A stretch of 64,000 nt of DNA from Enterobacteriaceae bacterium RIT691 (GCA_009668205.1 WJYM01000003.1:496001-560000), one strand, 5' to 3'. Numbered from the stretch's first letter, positions 20,011 through 30,727 are shown. Made by a program: numbers and translations. The notes: generated by a model from the letters alone, not told the origin.

Positions 20011-23000
20011 CTAGTTAATGGCAAAATAACTGGTGTTGAGGACCAGCTCGAGTGGCTGGCTCTGGGCAATGGTGTCGCCGTAAATCAGATCAACGCCGAT
20101 CCCGGACAGGGTGTCCATCATCATGACCTGGTTGGTTGGTCCGGCAAGGGTTTTCATCCCCAGGCGCTGGGCATGGCCCTGCACAATCGTGACCATCATT
20201 TCGTCCATCAGGCTGGCATGGACGTTGCCGATAATATCCGGGTCGAGCATGATGTAGTCGGCACTGCCCGCGGTGATATGTTCAAAAAGCTCCAAATCCT
20301 GGCCCACCTGGCTGAGAATGATTTTGCATCCCGCTTTGCGCAACCGGCTAAGCCCGTCCTGGACACCCGCCTGCAGCAGGGCGTCGGCAGCGATCACCAG
20401 ATGCAGCAGTCGGGCGGGCATTCCACTGTGCTTAAGCCCTTCCAGCAGTTCGTCGACCAGCGTCACGCTGGCCACACCGACAGCGGAAAGGGGGAGGGCC
20501 ACACTGATCCCACGCGCCGCAACGTTATTGGCCCAACGGCTGAAGAACTCCAGGTAAATCCGACGGTCCAGCGCATGGATAAGTTCCGGGTCGGAGAGCC
20601 CTTTGCGGAAGGCCGGTTCCTCTACCATTTCGCCTTCGCTGGTCCACAGGCGCAGCGACAACAGCCAGAAGCTGCTGCTTTCTGGAATGCGCGGCGAGGC
20701 AACGCTACGGGCCATCACCACGAGGTGATTGTCTTTGATCATTCGCCACTGTTCATCCAGTGACATCATGCTGCGCTGCTGGTGAAGCCTGTCCTGCTGC
20801 ATTTCGTAGACGCTGACGATGCCGCGGCCGTTATTTTTCGAGGCATAGCAGGCGATATCCGCCTGGGACATCACCTCCGAGACCTGATCGTTGCTTTCAT
20901 CAATCAGGGTGATCCCGGCGCTGGCGCCGATACGATGCAGACGGCCTTCCCACATAAAGTGGTAGTCGTTGATCGCCTGAATAATGCGTCCGGAAATATA
21001 GCGGGCGCTTTCGACGTTGCAGTCCGGCAGCAGCAGGCCAAATTCGTCCCCACCAAGACGTGCCAGCACATCGCTGCTGCGCAGCATACTCAGCATCAGG
21101 GAGGAAAGCTCGCGGAGTAAGGCGTCCCCGGCAGCGTGACCGGCGGTGTCATTCACCGCCTTGAAGCGGTCAAGATCGATATACACCAGCGCATGACGTT
21201 GATGCGTCTCCTGCACCGTGTGCAACAGGCGTTTCAGCTGGTTTTCGAAGCTGACGCGGTTGGCGAGGTGCGTCAGGGCGTCGTGTGACGCGCTGTAGCT
21301 GAGCTGACGCAGCATTTTGCGCGATTCCGTGACATCCTGAATTACCAGCACCGAACCAATATTCTGGCCGTCGAGGGTGCTCAGCGGAGTAATGCTGTAG
21401 TGAATGTCATAACTTCCGCCATTGCGACAGTGCAGCACCACATCCTGTTCGATATCGGTACGTGACATATCGCCGCTGTGGATATTTTCTATCAGCGGGC
21501 CGTTATCGCCAAACGTAATGCGCAGCACGTTGAGCAGCGGCTGCTTCATCGCTTCATCCTGTTCCCAACCGCTCATTTTCTCGGCGACAGGGTTCATAAA
21601 GGTGACGTTCATGTCGACGTCGGTACACAGCACCGCTTCACCGATGGAGTCCAGCGTAATGTGCAGACGCTCTTTCTCCTGAAACAGCGCTTCATTCAGC
21701 TGTTTGACCTCGGTCATATCCATATTGATACCAAGCAGACGCTCTACTTCTCCTTGCTTGTTGAGCACCCTGTTCGCCAGTGAACGGATATGGCGAATGC
21801 CTTCTTTCACCTGGATTCGGAATTCCAGCTTGAACGGTGAACGGGCGCTGAGCGCGTTGCGAATGGTTCTTTCCGCCTGCTCGCGATCTTCTTCCAGCAG
21901 GCAGTTATGCCATAGCTGCCAGGTCGGTTTAATGTGCGAAGGAATTTCATACAGTTCGAACATGCGCTTATCCCAGGAGATAAGATCCGGCTCCAGCTCC
22001 CACTCCCAGATGCCGATCCCCCCGGCTTCGTTGGCGAGGGTGATGCGCTCCATCAGGCGTTTGTTCACCCACTCGGTGTGCTTGAGGTCGTTAATGTCTT
22101 CAATCTGGGCAATAAAGTAGAGCGGGGTGCCGTCCGCATGGCGCACCAGAGAAACCGCCAGCAGCGCCCAGACCACATCGCCTTTGCGGGTGTAGTAGCG
22201 CTTCTCCATGGTGTAGGTGTTGATTTCACCGCTAACCAACTGAGAGAGTTGCTCCAGGTCGCTGTCTAAATCTTCCTGCCAGGTGAGCTGCTGGAAGGTC
22301 ATTGCGCGCAGCTCGTTCTGGCTGTAGCCGAGGAATTTACACAGCGCTTTGTTGGCCTGTAGCCACTGACCTTCCGTTCCGACCAGCGCCATCCCGATGG
22401 CGGAATACTCCATGGCATTACGGAAACGTTCTTCACTCTCAGTGATGTGCTTGCGTTCGGCGCGAAATGCGTACATCACCATGGTCATCACGTTGGCGGG
22501 CAGCAGCATCATCAGGAAAGGCAGCCACGGCGCGTTGCTCATCGCGAACATTTGGGGGGTATTCAGCGGAACGGGCTTGGCCGCCATCATCAACGACACC
22601 ATCATGATGGTGATAAGGAAAACGGCAAAAGCCTCCATTCGCGGCAGACGAACGGCGCTCCACATCAGCAGAACGATGACGCAGGTGAACGGCCAGGGCA
22701 GCCACAGCATCGCCATCGCGCTGAGGGCTAAGGTGACGGCCAGCGTCAGCAGGGTTTCCAACAGCAGGCGCGGTTTGCGATGCCGCATCAGGTAGTGATT
22801 TTTATACAGCAGCCCGAGCGGCACCAGGGCCAGCGCACCGATGGACTCCGACAAAACCCAAACCAGGAACGTATGCGCCCAGCTCTCGCCCGGCATGAGT
22901 ATCAGAACTAAAATCCCGCCAATCAGCGGAGGAATGACGGCGCTGGAGAAAGCCAGGCGGATCCAGTCATGCAGATTTTGCAGCGGGTTGTAGCCGGGTA

Positions 23001-23334
23001 AAAATTTGCGCAGCAGCAGGGCGCCTATCACGGCTTCAATCGCGTTGATTGCGGTGAACACCAGATTCAACGAGCTGAACGGGAACAGCACCAATGACGC
23101 GAGTACGTTGCCCACGGAACAGACGGCGGCAATGGCAGGCCACATTTTCCCGGCATGACGATAAAACGCCACCATCATGATTGAGGTGGGGAACCACAAT
23201 GGCGCCAGAATGGTTCCAAAACGCGTCAGTTCAAGCGAGAAAAGCGTGAAAATAAACGTCACAAGCCCAAGGCTGACCATGCGCAACAGAGGATGAGAGG
23301 GCGTAACGGACGCTCTTTTTTCAGGTATCTTCAT
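20011..23334 (-). CDS. dgcE: DgcE (YegE), MASE1-PAS-GGDEF-EAL diguanylate cyclase
   Basis: Large inner-membrane diguanylate cyclase; in E. coli DgcE feeds c-di-GMP into the PdeR-DgcM-MlrA switch for curli and cellulose. An N-terminal MASE1 membrane domain (about residues 15-290) is followed by three PAS domains (about 295-670), GGDEF (about 680-835) and a C-terminal EAL-like domain. The active signature RLGGDEF is intact, and the product-inhibition RxxD (RSSD) sits five residues before it. The EAL part lacks the EAL and DDFG catalytic motifs (LSQVGQD instead of a metal-binding DDFG), so it is probably not a phosphodiesterase. 1107 residues, near E. coli. Confidence 0.94.
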   Translation of the reverse strand: MKIPEKRASVTPSHPLLRMVSLGLVTFIFTLFSLELTRFGTILAPLWFPTSIMMVAFYRHAGKMWPAIAAVCSVGNVLASLVLFPFSSLNLVFTAINAIEAVIGALLLRKFLPGYNPLQNLHDWIRLAFSSAVIPPLIGGILVLILMPGESWAHTFLVWVLSESIGALALVPLGLLYKNHYLMRHRKPRLLLETLLTLAVTLALSAMAMLWLPWPFTCVIVLLMWSAVRLPRMEAFAVFLITIMMVSLMMAAKPVPLNTPQMFAMSNAPWLPFLMMLLPANVMTMVMYAFRAERKHITESEERFRNAMEYSAIGMALVGTEGQWLQANKALCKFLGYSQNELRAMTFQQLTWQEDLDSDLEQLSQLVSGEINTYTMEKRYYTRKGDVVWALLAVSLVRHADGTPLYFIAQIEDINDLKHTEWVNKRLMERITLANEAGGIGIWEWELEPDLISWDKRMFELYEIPSHIKPTWQLWHNCLLEEDREQAERTIRNALSARSPFKLEFRIQVKEGIRHIRSLANRVLNKQGEVERLLGINMDMTEVKQLNEALFQEKERLHITLDSIGEAVLCTDVDMNVTFMNPVAEKMSGWEQDEAMKQPLLNVLRITFGDNGPLIENIHSGDMSRTDIEQDVVLHCRNGGSYDIHYSITPLSTLDGQNIGSVLVIQDVTESRKMLRQLSYSASHDALTHLANRVSFENQLKRLLHTVQETHQRHALVYIDLDRFKAVNDTAGHAAGDALLRELSSLMLSMLRSSDVLARLGGDEFGLLLPDCNVESARYISGRIIQAINDYHFMWEGRLHRIGASAGITLIDESNDQVSEVMSQADIACYASKNNGRGIVSVYEMQQDRLHQQRSMMSLDEQWRMIKDNHLVVMARSVASPRIPESSSFWLLSLRLWTSEGEMVEEPAFRKGLSDPELIHALDRRIYLEFFSRWANNVAARGISVALPLSAVGVASVTLVDELLEGLKHSGMPARLLHLVIAADALLQAGVQDGLSRLRKAGCKIILSQVGQDLELFEHITAGSADYIMLDPDIIGNVHASLMDEMMVTIVQGHAQRLGMKTLAGPTNQVMMMDTLSGIGVDLIYGDTIAQSQPLELVLNTSYFAIN

Positions 23335-23594
23335 TTACCGCTTTCCGCCTGGGCTTTCCCGCGAGGAACTGGCCTGAATTCATAAGGATGATAAATGGGA
23401 TCATGCTAGTACAAACAATTTACATTTCCTATGGCATCGGTTCATTATTTAACAGCATTGCGAGATAAATTAACGGCGCGGGTCAAAAATCACGAGAAAC
23501 GCTGGAAAAGTAAGCATCTTAGTTTGCGAATAGTCACTTTTTGCCTCATTGCGGCGGATGATTGTTTTCACTGGATACGCCGGGCTGAAATCCC

Positions 23595-23600
23595 TATAAT
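23595..23600 (+). promoter_or_regulatory. Probable -10 element of udk-dcd-asmA
   Basis: Perfect TATAAT 65 bp before the udk ATG. No good -35 stands at 16-18 bp. It lies in the dgcE-udk divergent region, the natural place for the operon promoter. Confidence 0.5.
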
Positions 23601-23664
23601 TGCCGCGTTTGGCGCCCCGGCGTCACCCTCCCAAATCATCCAGGTAAATCAGGTCGCAAAATTT

Positions 23665-24306
23665 ATGACTGATAAGTCTCATCAGTGCGTCATTATAGGC
23701 ATTGCCGGCGCATCCGCTTCGGGTAAAAGTCTCATCTCCAGTACGCTTTACCGCGAATTACGTGAACAGGTTGGCGATGAACACATTGGTGTGATCCCTG
23801 AAGACAGCTATTACAAAGACCAGAGCCATCTGACGATGGAAGATCGCGTCAAAACCAACTATGACCATCCAAGCGCGATGGATCACAGCCTGCTGTATCA
23901 GCATCTGCAGATGTTAAAACGCGGTGAAGCCATTGAACTGCCGGTGTACAGCTACGTTGAACATACCCGTATGCCGCAGACGGTGCACGTCAAGCCGAAG
24001 AAAGTCATCATTCTGGAAGGGATCCTGTTGCTGACTGACGCTCGCCTGCGCGAAGAACTGAACTTCTCCATCTTTGTGGATACCCCGCTGGACATCTGCC
24101 TGATGCGTCGCATCAAGCGTGACGTCAATGAGCGCGGCCGTTCCATGGACTCCGTGATGGCGCAATATCAGAAAACCGTTCGTCCGATGTTCCTTCAGTT
24201 TATTGAGCCGTCAAAGCAATACGCCGACATTATCGTGCCGCGCGGCGGGAAAAACCGCATCGCTATCGATATCCTGAAGGCGAAAATCAGTCAGTTTTTT
24301 GAATAA
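23665..24306 (+). CDS. udk: Udk, uridine/cytidine kinase
   Basis: Pyrimidine salvage kinase forming UMP and CMP from nucleosides with a nucleoside triphosphate. The P-loop is in [11 protein letters not shown] (residues about 11-21). The start [15 protein letters not shown] at 23665 gives 213 residues, exactly the E. coli length; the same frame is open to 23431, but that stretch includes the promoter. First gene of udk-dcd-asmA. Confidence 0.96.
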   Translation: MTDKSHQCVIIGIAGASASGKSLISSTLYRELREQVGDEHIGVIPEDSYYKDQSHLTMEDRVKTNYDHPSAMDHSLLYQHLQMLKRGEAIELPVYSYVEHTRMPQTVHVKPKKVIILEGILLLTDARLREELNFSIFVDTPLDICLMRRIKRDVNERGRSMDSVMAQYQKTVRPMFLQFIEPSKQYADIIVPRGGKNRIAIDILKAKISQFFE

Positions 24307-24335
24307 TTCCCCCGAATTAGGTACTGTGCAGTAAT

Positions 24336-24353
24336 GCCCGGCAGAGTCCGGGC
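24336..24353. other. GC-rich hairpin between udk and dcd
   Basis: GCCCGG / CCGGGC stem with a 6-nt loop, not followed by a T-run, 30 bp after the udk stop. It may be a REP-like remnant or an mRNA stabiliser; not a typical terminator, so dcd is probably still cotranscribed with udk. Confidence 0.35.
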
Positions 24354-24377
24354 CTGATGCCTTAAAGGAGATAGCGC

Positions 24378-24959
24378 ATGCGTCTGTGTGACCGAGATAT
24401 TGAAGCCTGGCTGGATGAAGGCCGACTGGCGATTACGCCTCGACCGCCTGTTGAACGCATTAACGGTGCGACGGTGGATGTTCGCCTTGGCAACAAATTC
24501 CGCACGTTCAGCGGACACACGGCAGCATTTATCGACCTGAGTGGGCCAAAGGCAGAAGTCAGCGCGGCGCTGGATCGGGTGATGAGTGACGAAATTGTCC
24601 TCGCTGAAGGCGAAGCCTTCTATCTTCATCCGGGCGAGCTGGCGCTGGCCGTTACCTTTGAATCGGTGACGTTACCCGCTGACCTGGTGGGCTGGCTTGA
24701 CGGCCGCTCTTCGCTGGCGCGGCTGGGGCTGATGGTCCACGTGACCGCTCACCGAATCGACCCAGGCTGGTCCGGCTGCATCGTGCTTGAGTTCTATAAC
24801 TCAGGCAAACTGCCGCTGGCGCTGCGCCCGGGGATGCTGATCGGCGCACTGAGTTTTGAACCGCTTTCGGGCCCGGCGGCACGTCCTTATAACCGCCGTG
24901 AAGACGCAAAATACCGCGACCAGCAAGGTGCGGTGGCTAGCCGCATCGATAAAGACTAA
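24378..24959 (+). CDS. dcd: Dcd, dCTP deaminase
   Basis: Converts dCTP to dUTP and ammonia, the main source of dUMP for thymidylate in enterobacteria. 193 residues, the E. coli length, with the conserved start [17 protein letters not shown] and the active-site stretch [20 protein letters not shown] containing Arg-Ser-Ser, then IDPGWSG. AAAGGAGATAG precedes the ATG. Between udk and asmA, as in E. coli. Confidence 0.97.
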   Translation: MRLCDRDIEAWLDEGRLAITPRPPVERINGATVDVRLGNKFRTFSGHTAAFIDLSGPKAEVSAALDRVMSDEIVLAEGEAFYLHPGELALAVTFESVTLPADLVGWLDGRSSLARLGLMVHVTAHRIDPGWSGCIVLEFYNSGKLPLALRPGMLIGALSFEPLSGPAARPYNRREDAKYRDQQGAVASRIDKD

Positions 24960-24982
24960 GGCGTTCAGGCGTCGGAGAGATC

Positions 24983-26830
24983 ATGAGACGAATTCTGACC
25001 ACGCTGATGATTCTGCTGGTGGTGATTGTTGCTGGCTTATCGGCGCTGGTGCTACTGGTTAATCCGAATGACTTCCGTGACTACATGGTGCGTCAGGTTG
25101 CCGATCGCAGTGGCTATCAGCTGAAGCTGGAAGGGCCGCTGCGTTGGCACGTCTGGCCGCAGCTCAGCATTCTGTCCGGACGAATGACGCTGACGGAGCC
25201 CGGTGCTGCGTCTCCGTTGGTCAAAGCCGATAATATGCGTCTTGATGTGGCTCTGTTCCCGCTGCTTTCCCATCAGCTGCAGGTGACTCAGGTGATGCTG
25301 AAAGGCGCGGTCATCGAACTCACGCCGCAGACGGAAGCCGTCAAAGATGCTAAAGCGCCGTTGGCGCCACGTGAAAATACCCTGCCGCAGGCCCCTGAAG
25401 ATCGGGGATGGTCATATGATGTCTCCCGACTGCAGGTGATGGACAGCGTGCTGGTGTTCCAGCGAGCAGGCACGGAGCAAATTACCGTTCGTGATATTGC
25501 GCTGCGGATGGACCAGAACCAGCATCATCAGGCCACGGTGGAGTTCTCCGGACGCATCAATCGCGATCAGCGCGATCTGACCCTGGCTTTTAGCGCCGAC
25601 GTTAATGCCGGTGACTATCCGCATCAACTGACGGCCAACTTCAATAAGCTCAGCTGGCAGTTGCAGGGCGCCGATTTGCCTCCTCAGGGTATCAGCGGGC
25701 AAGGCACGCTGCAGGCACAGTGGCTGGAAGAACAGAAGAAACTCAGTCTGAATCAGCTGCAGCTTACGGCCAATGACAGTTCACTGAGCGGCAGCAGCAG
25801 CGTGTTGCTGGCGGATAAACCGGTCTGGCAGTTCGATCTGCAGTCCGACAAGCTCAATCTGGATAATCTGCTGGTGCAGGCCAACCCGGCGGACAACAGC
25901 AGTGTGAGCCAGCAGGGCCAAAGCCAAATGCGTCAGCAAGCGCCGGTGATTGCCGAAGGCAGCAGCCTGCCTGATTACAGCACCCTGCGTGGCTACAGTG
26001 CAGACATTCAGCTTAAAGCCCAACAGGTGCTCTGGCGGGGAATGAGTTTTAGCGGCGTGGATATCCAGGCCAACAATGATTACGGTCTGCTCACGCTTTC
26101 CCGCGTGCAGGGCAAACTGGCCGATGGGACGATGTCATTGCCGGGGGTACTTGATGCCCGTGGTGCGACACCCGTTTGCCAATTTTCACCTGAGCTGAAC
26201 AACATTCAGATTGCCACCTTGCTGAAAGCCTTTAATTACTCAATAAGCCTGAGCGGCAAGCTCTCGCTCAATGGGGAGTTCAGCGGTGAGAAAATCGATG
26301 CTGAAAGTTTCCGCCACAGCTGGCAGGGACAAGCCAGGCTTGATCTGAAAGATTCCCGCACGGAAGGGCTGAACTTCCAGCAGCTGGTGCAACAGGCGGT
26401 TGAGCGCAGCACCAATGTGAAGGCCAAAGAGAATTATGACAGCGCCACCCGTCTGGATAATTTTACCGCCGACATGACGCTTGACCATGGTCAGATGACG
26501 CTCAGTGAGATGCTCGGTTCATCGCCGGTGATGGCACTGGATGGCCAGGGGACGCTCGATCTGGTTCAGCAGCAGGGTGACATGCGCTTTAATGTGCGCG
26601 TCCTTGATGGCTGGCAGGGCGACAGCAAGTTGATTGAGGCCCTGAAAACCACGGCAATTCCGCTTCGGGTGTATGGCAAATGGAGCGAGCTGAATTACAG
26701 TCTGCAGGTCGATCAGGCACTGCGTAAGCAACTGCAAAACCAGGCACGTGACCGACTGAAAGCGTGGGCGGATAAAAACCAGAACAGCCAGTCGGGTAAA
26801 GATGCGAAGAAATTGCTCGATAAGCTGTAA
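24983..26830 (+). CDS. asmA: AsmA, inner-membrane-anchored AsmA-like protein
   Basis: Large periplasmic protein held by one N-terminal helix (RRILTTLMILLVVIVAGLSA). The AsmA family resembles bridge-like lipid-transfer proteins; AsmA affects outer-membrane lipid and OmpF assembly. 615 residues (617 in E. coli) with the AsmA N-terminal domain and the C-terminal AsmA_2 region (DSRTEGLNFQQLVQQAVERS). It follows dcd by 23 bp and closes the operon at a strong terminator. Confidence 0.94.
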   Translation: MRRILTTLMILLVVIVAGLSALVLLVNPNDFRDYMVRQVADRSGYQLKLEGPLRWHVWPQLSILSGRMTLTEPGAASPLVKADNMRLDVALFPLLSHQLQVTQVMLKGAVIELTPQTEAVKDAKAPLAPRENTLPQAPEDRGWSYDVSRLQVMDSVLVFQRAGTEQITVRDIALRMDQNQHHQATVEFSGRINRDQRDLTLAFSADVNAGDYPHQLTANFNKLSWQLQGADLPPQGISGQGTLQAQWLEEQKKLSLNQLQLTANDSSLSGSSSVLLADKPVWQFDLQSDKLNLDNLLVQANPADNSSVSQQGQSQMRQQAPVIAEGSSLPDYSTLRGYSADIQLKAQQVLWRGMSFSGVDIQANNDYGLLTLSRVQGKLADGTMSLPGVLDARGATPVCQFSPELNNIQIATLLKAFNYSISLSGKLSLNGEFSGEKIDAESFRHSWQGQARLDLKDSRTEGLNFQQLVQQAVERSTNVKAKENYDSATRLDNFTADMTLDHGQMTLSEMLGSSPVMALDGQGTLDLVQQQGDMRFNVRVLDGWQGDSKLIEALKTTAIPLRVYGKWSELNYSLQVDQALRKQLQNQARDRLKAWADKNQNSQSGKDAKKLLDKL

Positions 26831-26851
26831 CCCACGACTGAAAAACGAGAA

Positions 26852-26875
26852 AGCCCGGCGATGCCGGGCTTTTTT
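26852..26875. terminator. Terminator between asmA and yegH
   Basis: Stem AGCCCGGC / GCCGGGCT with a 3-nt loop followed by T6 on the plus strand; on the other strand an A-rich flank gives a weaker U-tract. It serves asmA and possibly the convergent yegH. Confidence 0.85.
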
Positions 26876-26894
26876 ATCTGCTTACTGTGCTGTT

Positions 26895-28481
26895 TTACAC
26901 TTCATAGTCCAGTGCGTCTTCTGTCGACGCGGGTGGGAAAATCTGCACGCGCTGCACCCGGTGATTATCAACATCCAACGTTTTCAGGGTGTATCCCTCA
27001 ACGTTGACGGTTTCCCCGGCGGCGGGAATGCGCTGCAGATGCTCCATCAGCAGTCCGGCAATGGTGTGGTACTCACGCTTTGTATCCAGAGGAATCGCCA
27101 CATACTGCACCAAATCTTCCAGCGGCATATGGCCGTTCGCCGTCCAGCTTCCGTCGGCATTTTTACGGATATCATGACGGGCATCCACTTCCTCAGCTTC
27201 ATTCGGCAGATTACCGGCAATGGTTTCCATCACATCGCTGAGGGTGACAATCCCCTCGACAGAACCAAACTCATCCACCACAAACGCGAAGTGGGTTCGC
27301 GCAGCACGGAACTGTTCCAGCGCTGGCAATAACGGCAGCGTTTCGGGAAACACCAGCGGCTGGCGGATCAGAACTCGCAGATCCAGCGGCTGACCGCGCA
27401 GAGATTGCTGAAGCAGATCGATAACGTGAACAACGCCAAGCAGCTCTTCTTCGTGCTCATCGCCGGTCACCACCAGCCGCGTATGCTGGTTTTTCTCTAA
27501 TAGCGCGCGGACCTCGGCTTCCGGGGCGCTCAAATCAATATGTTCGATATCATGACGTGAGGTCATGATGCTGCTGACGCTGCGCTGGTTAAGATTCAGC
27601 ACTCGCTCAATCATCCGCCGCTCCTGCGGGTTAAACACCGCTTCGTCGGCATGATCGGCCAGAAGAGAGGACGTTTGTGCATCCAGTTCTGCATCCTCTT
27701 TCTTGCCGCTCAGCAGCCGCATTACCGCCTCGGTGGTTCTGCTGCGCAGGCTGTGATTGGCGGTCAGGAAGCGACGGCGATTGAAATTGGCCAACTGATT
27801 AAGCGCTTCAATCATGACTGAGAAGCCAATGGCCGCATACAGGTAGCCTTTCGGGATATAAAAGCCGAAACCTTCGGCGACCAGGCTGAAGCCAATCATT
27901 AACAGGAAACTCAGACACAGGATCACGATGGTTGGGTGGCTGTTGACGAAGCGCGTTAATGCTTTGCTCGCCAGCATCATCATGCTGATTGCAATGATGA
28001 CCGCGGCCATCATCACCAACAGGTGATCGACCATGCCGACGGCGGTAATCACCGAATCGAGCGAGAAGACGGCATCCAGCACCACAATTTGTGCCACCAC
28101 CGGCCAGAATTTTGCCCCTCGTTGCTGGGTGGGGTTATCGCTGTCTTTCCCCTCCAGCCTTTCGTTGAGCTCAACGGTGGCCTTAAACAGTAAAAACAGT
28201 CCACCGCCGAGCATGATTAAATCGCGGGCGCTGAAGCTCAGGTCATAGACCGTGAATAGCGGGCGGGTGAGGGTCACCAGCCAGGAGATTGACGCCAGCA
28301 GCAGCAGTCGCATGACCATCGCCAGCATCAGCCCGGTGACGCGGGCGCGATTACGCTCGGCCGGAGGCAGTTTTTCCGCAAGAATCGCGATAAACACCAG
28401 ATTATCAATGCCGAGCACCAGCTCAATGATGACTAACGTCACCAGCCCTGCCCAGATTGAGGGATCGGCAATCCATTCCAT
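26895..28481 (-). CDS. yegH: YegH, TerC-family membrane protein with CBS and CorC domains
   Basis: Inner-membrane protein of unknown function. The N-terminal TerC domain (about residues 1-240, seven helices) resembles metal-ion exporters; it has conserved acidic residues in [18 protein letters not shown] and [20 protein letters not shown] pair (about 300-420) and a CorC/HlyC C-terminal domain follow. 528 residues (527 in E. coli). Divergent from wza across 660 bp. Confidence 0.92.
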   Translation of the reverse strand: MEWIADPSIWAGLVTLVIIELVLGIDNLVFIAILAEKLPPAERNRARVTGLMLAMVMRLLLLASISWLVTLTRPLFTVYDLSFSARDLIMLGGGLFLLFKATVELNERLEGKDSDNPTQQRGAKFWPVVAQIVVLDAVFSLDSVITAVGMVDHLLVMMAAVIIAISMMMLASKALTRFVNSHPTIVILCLSFLLMIGFSLVAEGFGFYIPKGYLYAAIGFSVMIEALNQLANFNRRRFLTANHSLRSRTTEAVMRLLSGKKEDAELDAQTSSLLADHADEAVFNPQERRMIERVLNLNQRSVSSIMTSRHDIEHIDLSAPEAEVRALLEKNQHTRLVVTGDEHEEELLGVVHVIDLLQQSLRGQPLDLRVLIRQPLVFPETLPLLPALEQFRAARTHFAFVVDEFGSVEGIVTLSDVMETIAGNLPNEAEEVDARHDIRKNADGSWTANGHMPLEDLVQYVAIPLDTKREYHTIAGLLMEHLQRIPAAGETVNVEGYTLKTLDVDNHRVQRVQIFPPASTEDALDYEV

Positions 28482-28860
28482 ATGTTTTTAACACCTTCAG
28501 TAATATGACAATTGCCACAGAACGATCATGGATAATTGCTCCCGAAATTGCAATATAGGTTGAGGATAATCTTAAATTTAGCGGGCGAGAGGCATTTATT
28601 TTATCCCTATAATTTCTGTCGTTAATGAATATGTATTTCAGGCGTGGCGTGAATTTGCCTTTTTGCCGTACAGGTAATCTTGTCAATATAAAGAAAGTCC
28701 TAAAAATGAAAGCGCTTTCTTAATATTTATCCTAAAAACGGGTTTCGCCAGCCTGATTTCTTGTCTGTTATTGGTAATGCTGCAACAATTCAACCGCAGC
28801 AGAGAATATTGTTTGACCATTTCCATTTTATTTATGGTTTGGAAAGCCATGTTTGCTTTT

Positions 28861-28874
28861 TAAGAAACATCCCT
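28861..28874 (+). promoter_or_regulatory. RcsAB box of the wza promoter
   Basis: TAAGAAACATCCCT resembles the RcsAB consensus TaAGaatatTCctA (9 of 14) and the E. coli wza box. It lies about 45 bp before a possible -10 and ahead of the JUMPstart. RcsA-RcsB binding here activates colanic acid synthesis on envelope stress. Confidence 0.6.
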
Positions 28875-28930
28875 TTTCAGAGGCTCTCCATAATGAGTTC
28901 TTCTTATATAACTTCATGATTGAACAGTGA

Positions 28931-28969
28931 ATTGGTAGCTGAAAGCCAGGGGCGGTAGCGTGCCTGACC
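28931..28969 (+). promoter_or_regulatory. JUMPstart with ops element (RfaH recruitment), colanic acid operon
   Basis: TGGTAGCTGAAAGCCAGG precedes a perfect ops sequence GGCGGTAGCGTG at 28951-28962. RNA polymerase pauses at ops and loads RfaH, which prevents premature termination in long surface-polymer operons. This matches the known element before E. coli wza. Confidence 0.9.
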
Positions 28970-29142
28970 GCTCCCCTTCAGATTCCGATTATTCTGTTAT
29001 TGCCGGGTCTCAATAATTTTTAAGAATGATGCCCGTTATATTTCTTTTAGGTTAACGGCATGCTCAATGTAAATGACTGGAAAGCATTCTGGTTCCTTTT
29101 ATTCGCACAGGATAATTTTTCTGCCAAAGTGATAAATAATCA

Positions 29143-30276
29143 ATGATGAAATCCCAACTGAAATTGATGCCATTATTGGTGTCTGCAATCCTGATGAGTG
29201 GTTGCACCGTGCTTCCCGGCAGCAATATGTCTACCTACGGAAAAGATGTCATTAAGCAGCAGGATGCTGATTTTGACATCGACCGGATGGTGAATGTTTA
29301 TCCGCTGACCCCGCGCCTGATTGAGCAGCTGCGCCCACGTCCGAATGTGGCTCAGCCCAATATGTCGCTGGATCAGGAGTTAAGCAATTATCAGTACCGC
29401 GTGGGCGCCGGTGACGTGCTCAGCGTGACCGTCTGGGACCACCCGGAGTTAACGACGCCGGCCGGCCAATACCGTAGCTCAAGCGATACCGGTAACTGGG
29501 TACAGCCCGATGGATCCATTTTCTATCCGTATATCGGTCGTGTGCAGGTGGCCGGGAAAACGCTGGCCCAGATCCGTGAAATGATCACCGGCCGTCTTGC
29601 CACCTACATCACCGACCCACAGGTTGATGTCAACGTGGCGGCCTTCCGCTCGCAGAAAGCCTATGTGTCCGGCCAGGTCAATAAATCCGGTCAGCAGGCG
29701 ATCACCAACGTACCGCTGACCGTGCTGGATGCCATTAATGCCGCGGGTGGGATGACCGACCTTGCGGACTGGCGCAACGTGGTATTGACCCATAACGGCA
29801 AAGAAGAGCGCATTTCCCTGCAGGCGCTGATGCAAAACGGCGACCTCAGCCAGAATCGCCTGCTGTACCCTGGCGACATTTTATTCGTCCCGCGTAATGA
29901 CGATCTGAAAGTCTTCGTGATGGGGGAAGTGAAAAAACAGAGCACCCTCAAAATGGACTTCAGCGGCATGACCCTGACCGAGGCGCTGGGCCAGGCAGAA
30001 GGAATCGACATGACCACCTCGAATGCCAGCGGCATCTTCGTGATCCGTCCGTTGAAAAACGACAAAAACGGCAAGATTGCCAACGTTTATCAGCTGGATA
30101 TGTCCGATGCCACCTCGCTGGTGATGGCCACCAACTTTACGCTGCAGCCGTACGATGTGGTGTATGTCACGACGGCACCGGTGGCTCGCTGGAACCGTCT
30201 CATCAACCAGTTGATGCCGACCATCAGTGGCGTTCGCTACATGACGGACACGGCGAAAGATATCCATACCTGGTAA
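29143..30276 (+). CDS. wza: Wza, outer-membrane polysaccharide export channel
   Basis: Octameric lipoprotein through which colanic acid leaves the cell. The signal [20 protein letters not shown] ends in a lipobox LMSGC, with the cysteine as lipidation site. PES/SLBB-type domains follow ([17 protein letters not shown]), and the C-terminal helix ([16 protein letters not shown]) forms the outer-membrane barrel. 377 residues (379 in E. coli). First gene of the operon, 5 bp before wzb. Confidence 0.97.
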   Translation: MMKSQLKLMPLLVSAILMSGCTVLPGSNMSTYGKDVIKQQDADFDIDRMVNVYPLTPRLIEQLRPRPNVAQPNMSLDQELSNYQYRVGAGDVLSVTVWDHPELTTPAGQYRSSSDTGNWVQPDGSIFYPYIGRVQVAGKTLAQIREMITGRLATYITDPQVDVNVAAFRSQKAYVSGQVNKSGQQAITNVPLTVLDAINAAGGMTDLADWRNVVLTHNGKEERISLQALMQNGDLSQNRLLYPGDILFVPRNDDLKVFVMGEVKKQSTLKMDFSGMTLTEALGQAEGIDMTTSNASGIFVIRPLKNDKNGKIANVYQLDMSDATSLVMATNFTLQPYDVVYVTTAPVARWNRLINQLMPTISGVRYMTDTAKDIHTW

Positions 30277-30281
30277 CCCTT

Positions 30282-30725
30282 ATGTTCAACAAAATTCTGG
30301 TGGTCTGCGTCGGCAATATCTGCCGCTCTCCGACAGGGGAGCGGCTGCTGAAGAACTATCTTCCGTCTCTGAGCGTGGAGTCCGCAGGGCTTGGCGCGCT
30401 GGTCGGAAAAGGGGCGGACGACAGCGCAATCCGCGTTGCCGCTCTGCACAATGTCTCCCTGGAAGGGCACTGCGCCCGTCAGGTATCCGGAAAAATGTGT
30501 CGCGAATACGATCTCATTCTGACCATGGAAAAACGGCACATCACCAGGCTGTGCGATATCGCGCCCGAAATGCGCGGGAAAGTGATGCTGTTTGGCCACT
30601 GGGATGATGAGCGCGAGATCCCCGACCCCTATCGTAAAAGTCACGATGCCTTTGAAGCGGTTTACCACTTACTCGATCAGTCTGCCCGTCAGTGGGCGCA
30701 GGCACTGAAAGTACAGCAGGGATAA
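30282..30725 (+). CDS. wzb: Wzb, low-molecular-weight protein-tyrosine phosphatase
   Basis: Dephosphorylates the Wzc tyrosine kinase and allows the phosphorylation cycle needed for colanic acid export. The LMW-PTP signature is CVGNICRSPTGE, with catalytic Cys9 and Arg15; the general-acid aspartate is in PDPYRKSHDAF. 147 residues, the E. coli length. The stop lies 2 bp before the wzc start. Confidence 0.97.
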   Translation: MFNKILVVCVGNICRSPTGERLLKNYLPSLSVESAGLGALVGKGADDSAIRVAALHNVSLEGHCARQVSGKMCREYDLILTMEKRHITRLCDIAPEMRGKVMLFGHWDDEREIPDPYRKSHDAFEAVYHLLDQSARQWAQALKVQQG

Positions 30726-30727
30726 CA

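Larger units (their letters stand above)
28482..29142. other. yegH-wza intergenic region (colanic acid leader)
   Basis: About 660 AT-rich bases without a convincing gene. They carry the yegH promoter side, an RcsAB-like box (28861-28874), a possible -10 TATATA (28905-28910), a JUMPstart/ops element (28931-28969) and then a further 170-nt untranslated leader before wza. The only frame worth mention (32 codons from 28625) lacks a ribosome site. Confidence 0.7.

Noticed and set aside
28625-28723. 32-codon frame in the yegH-wza gap
   Set aside because: No ribosome site, not hydrophobic, no resemblance to known small proteins.
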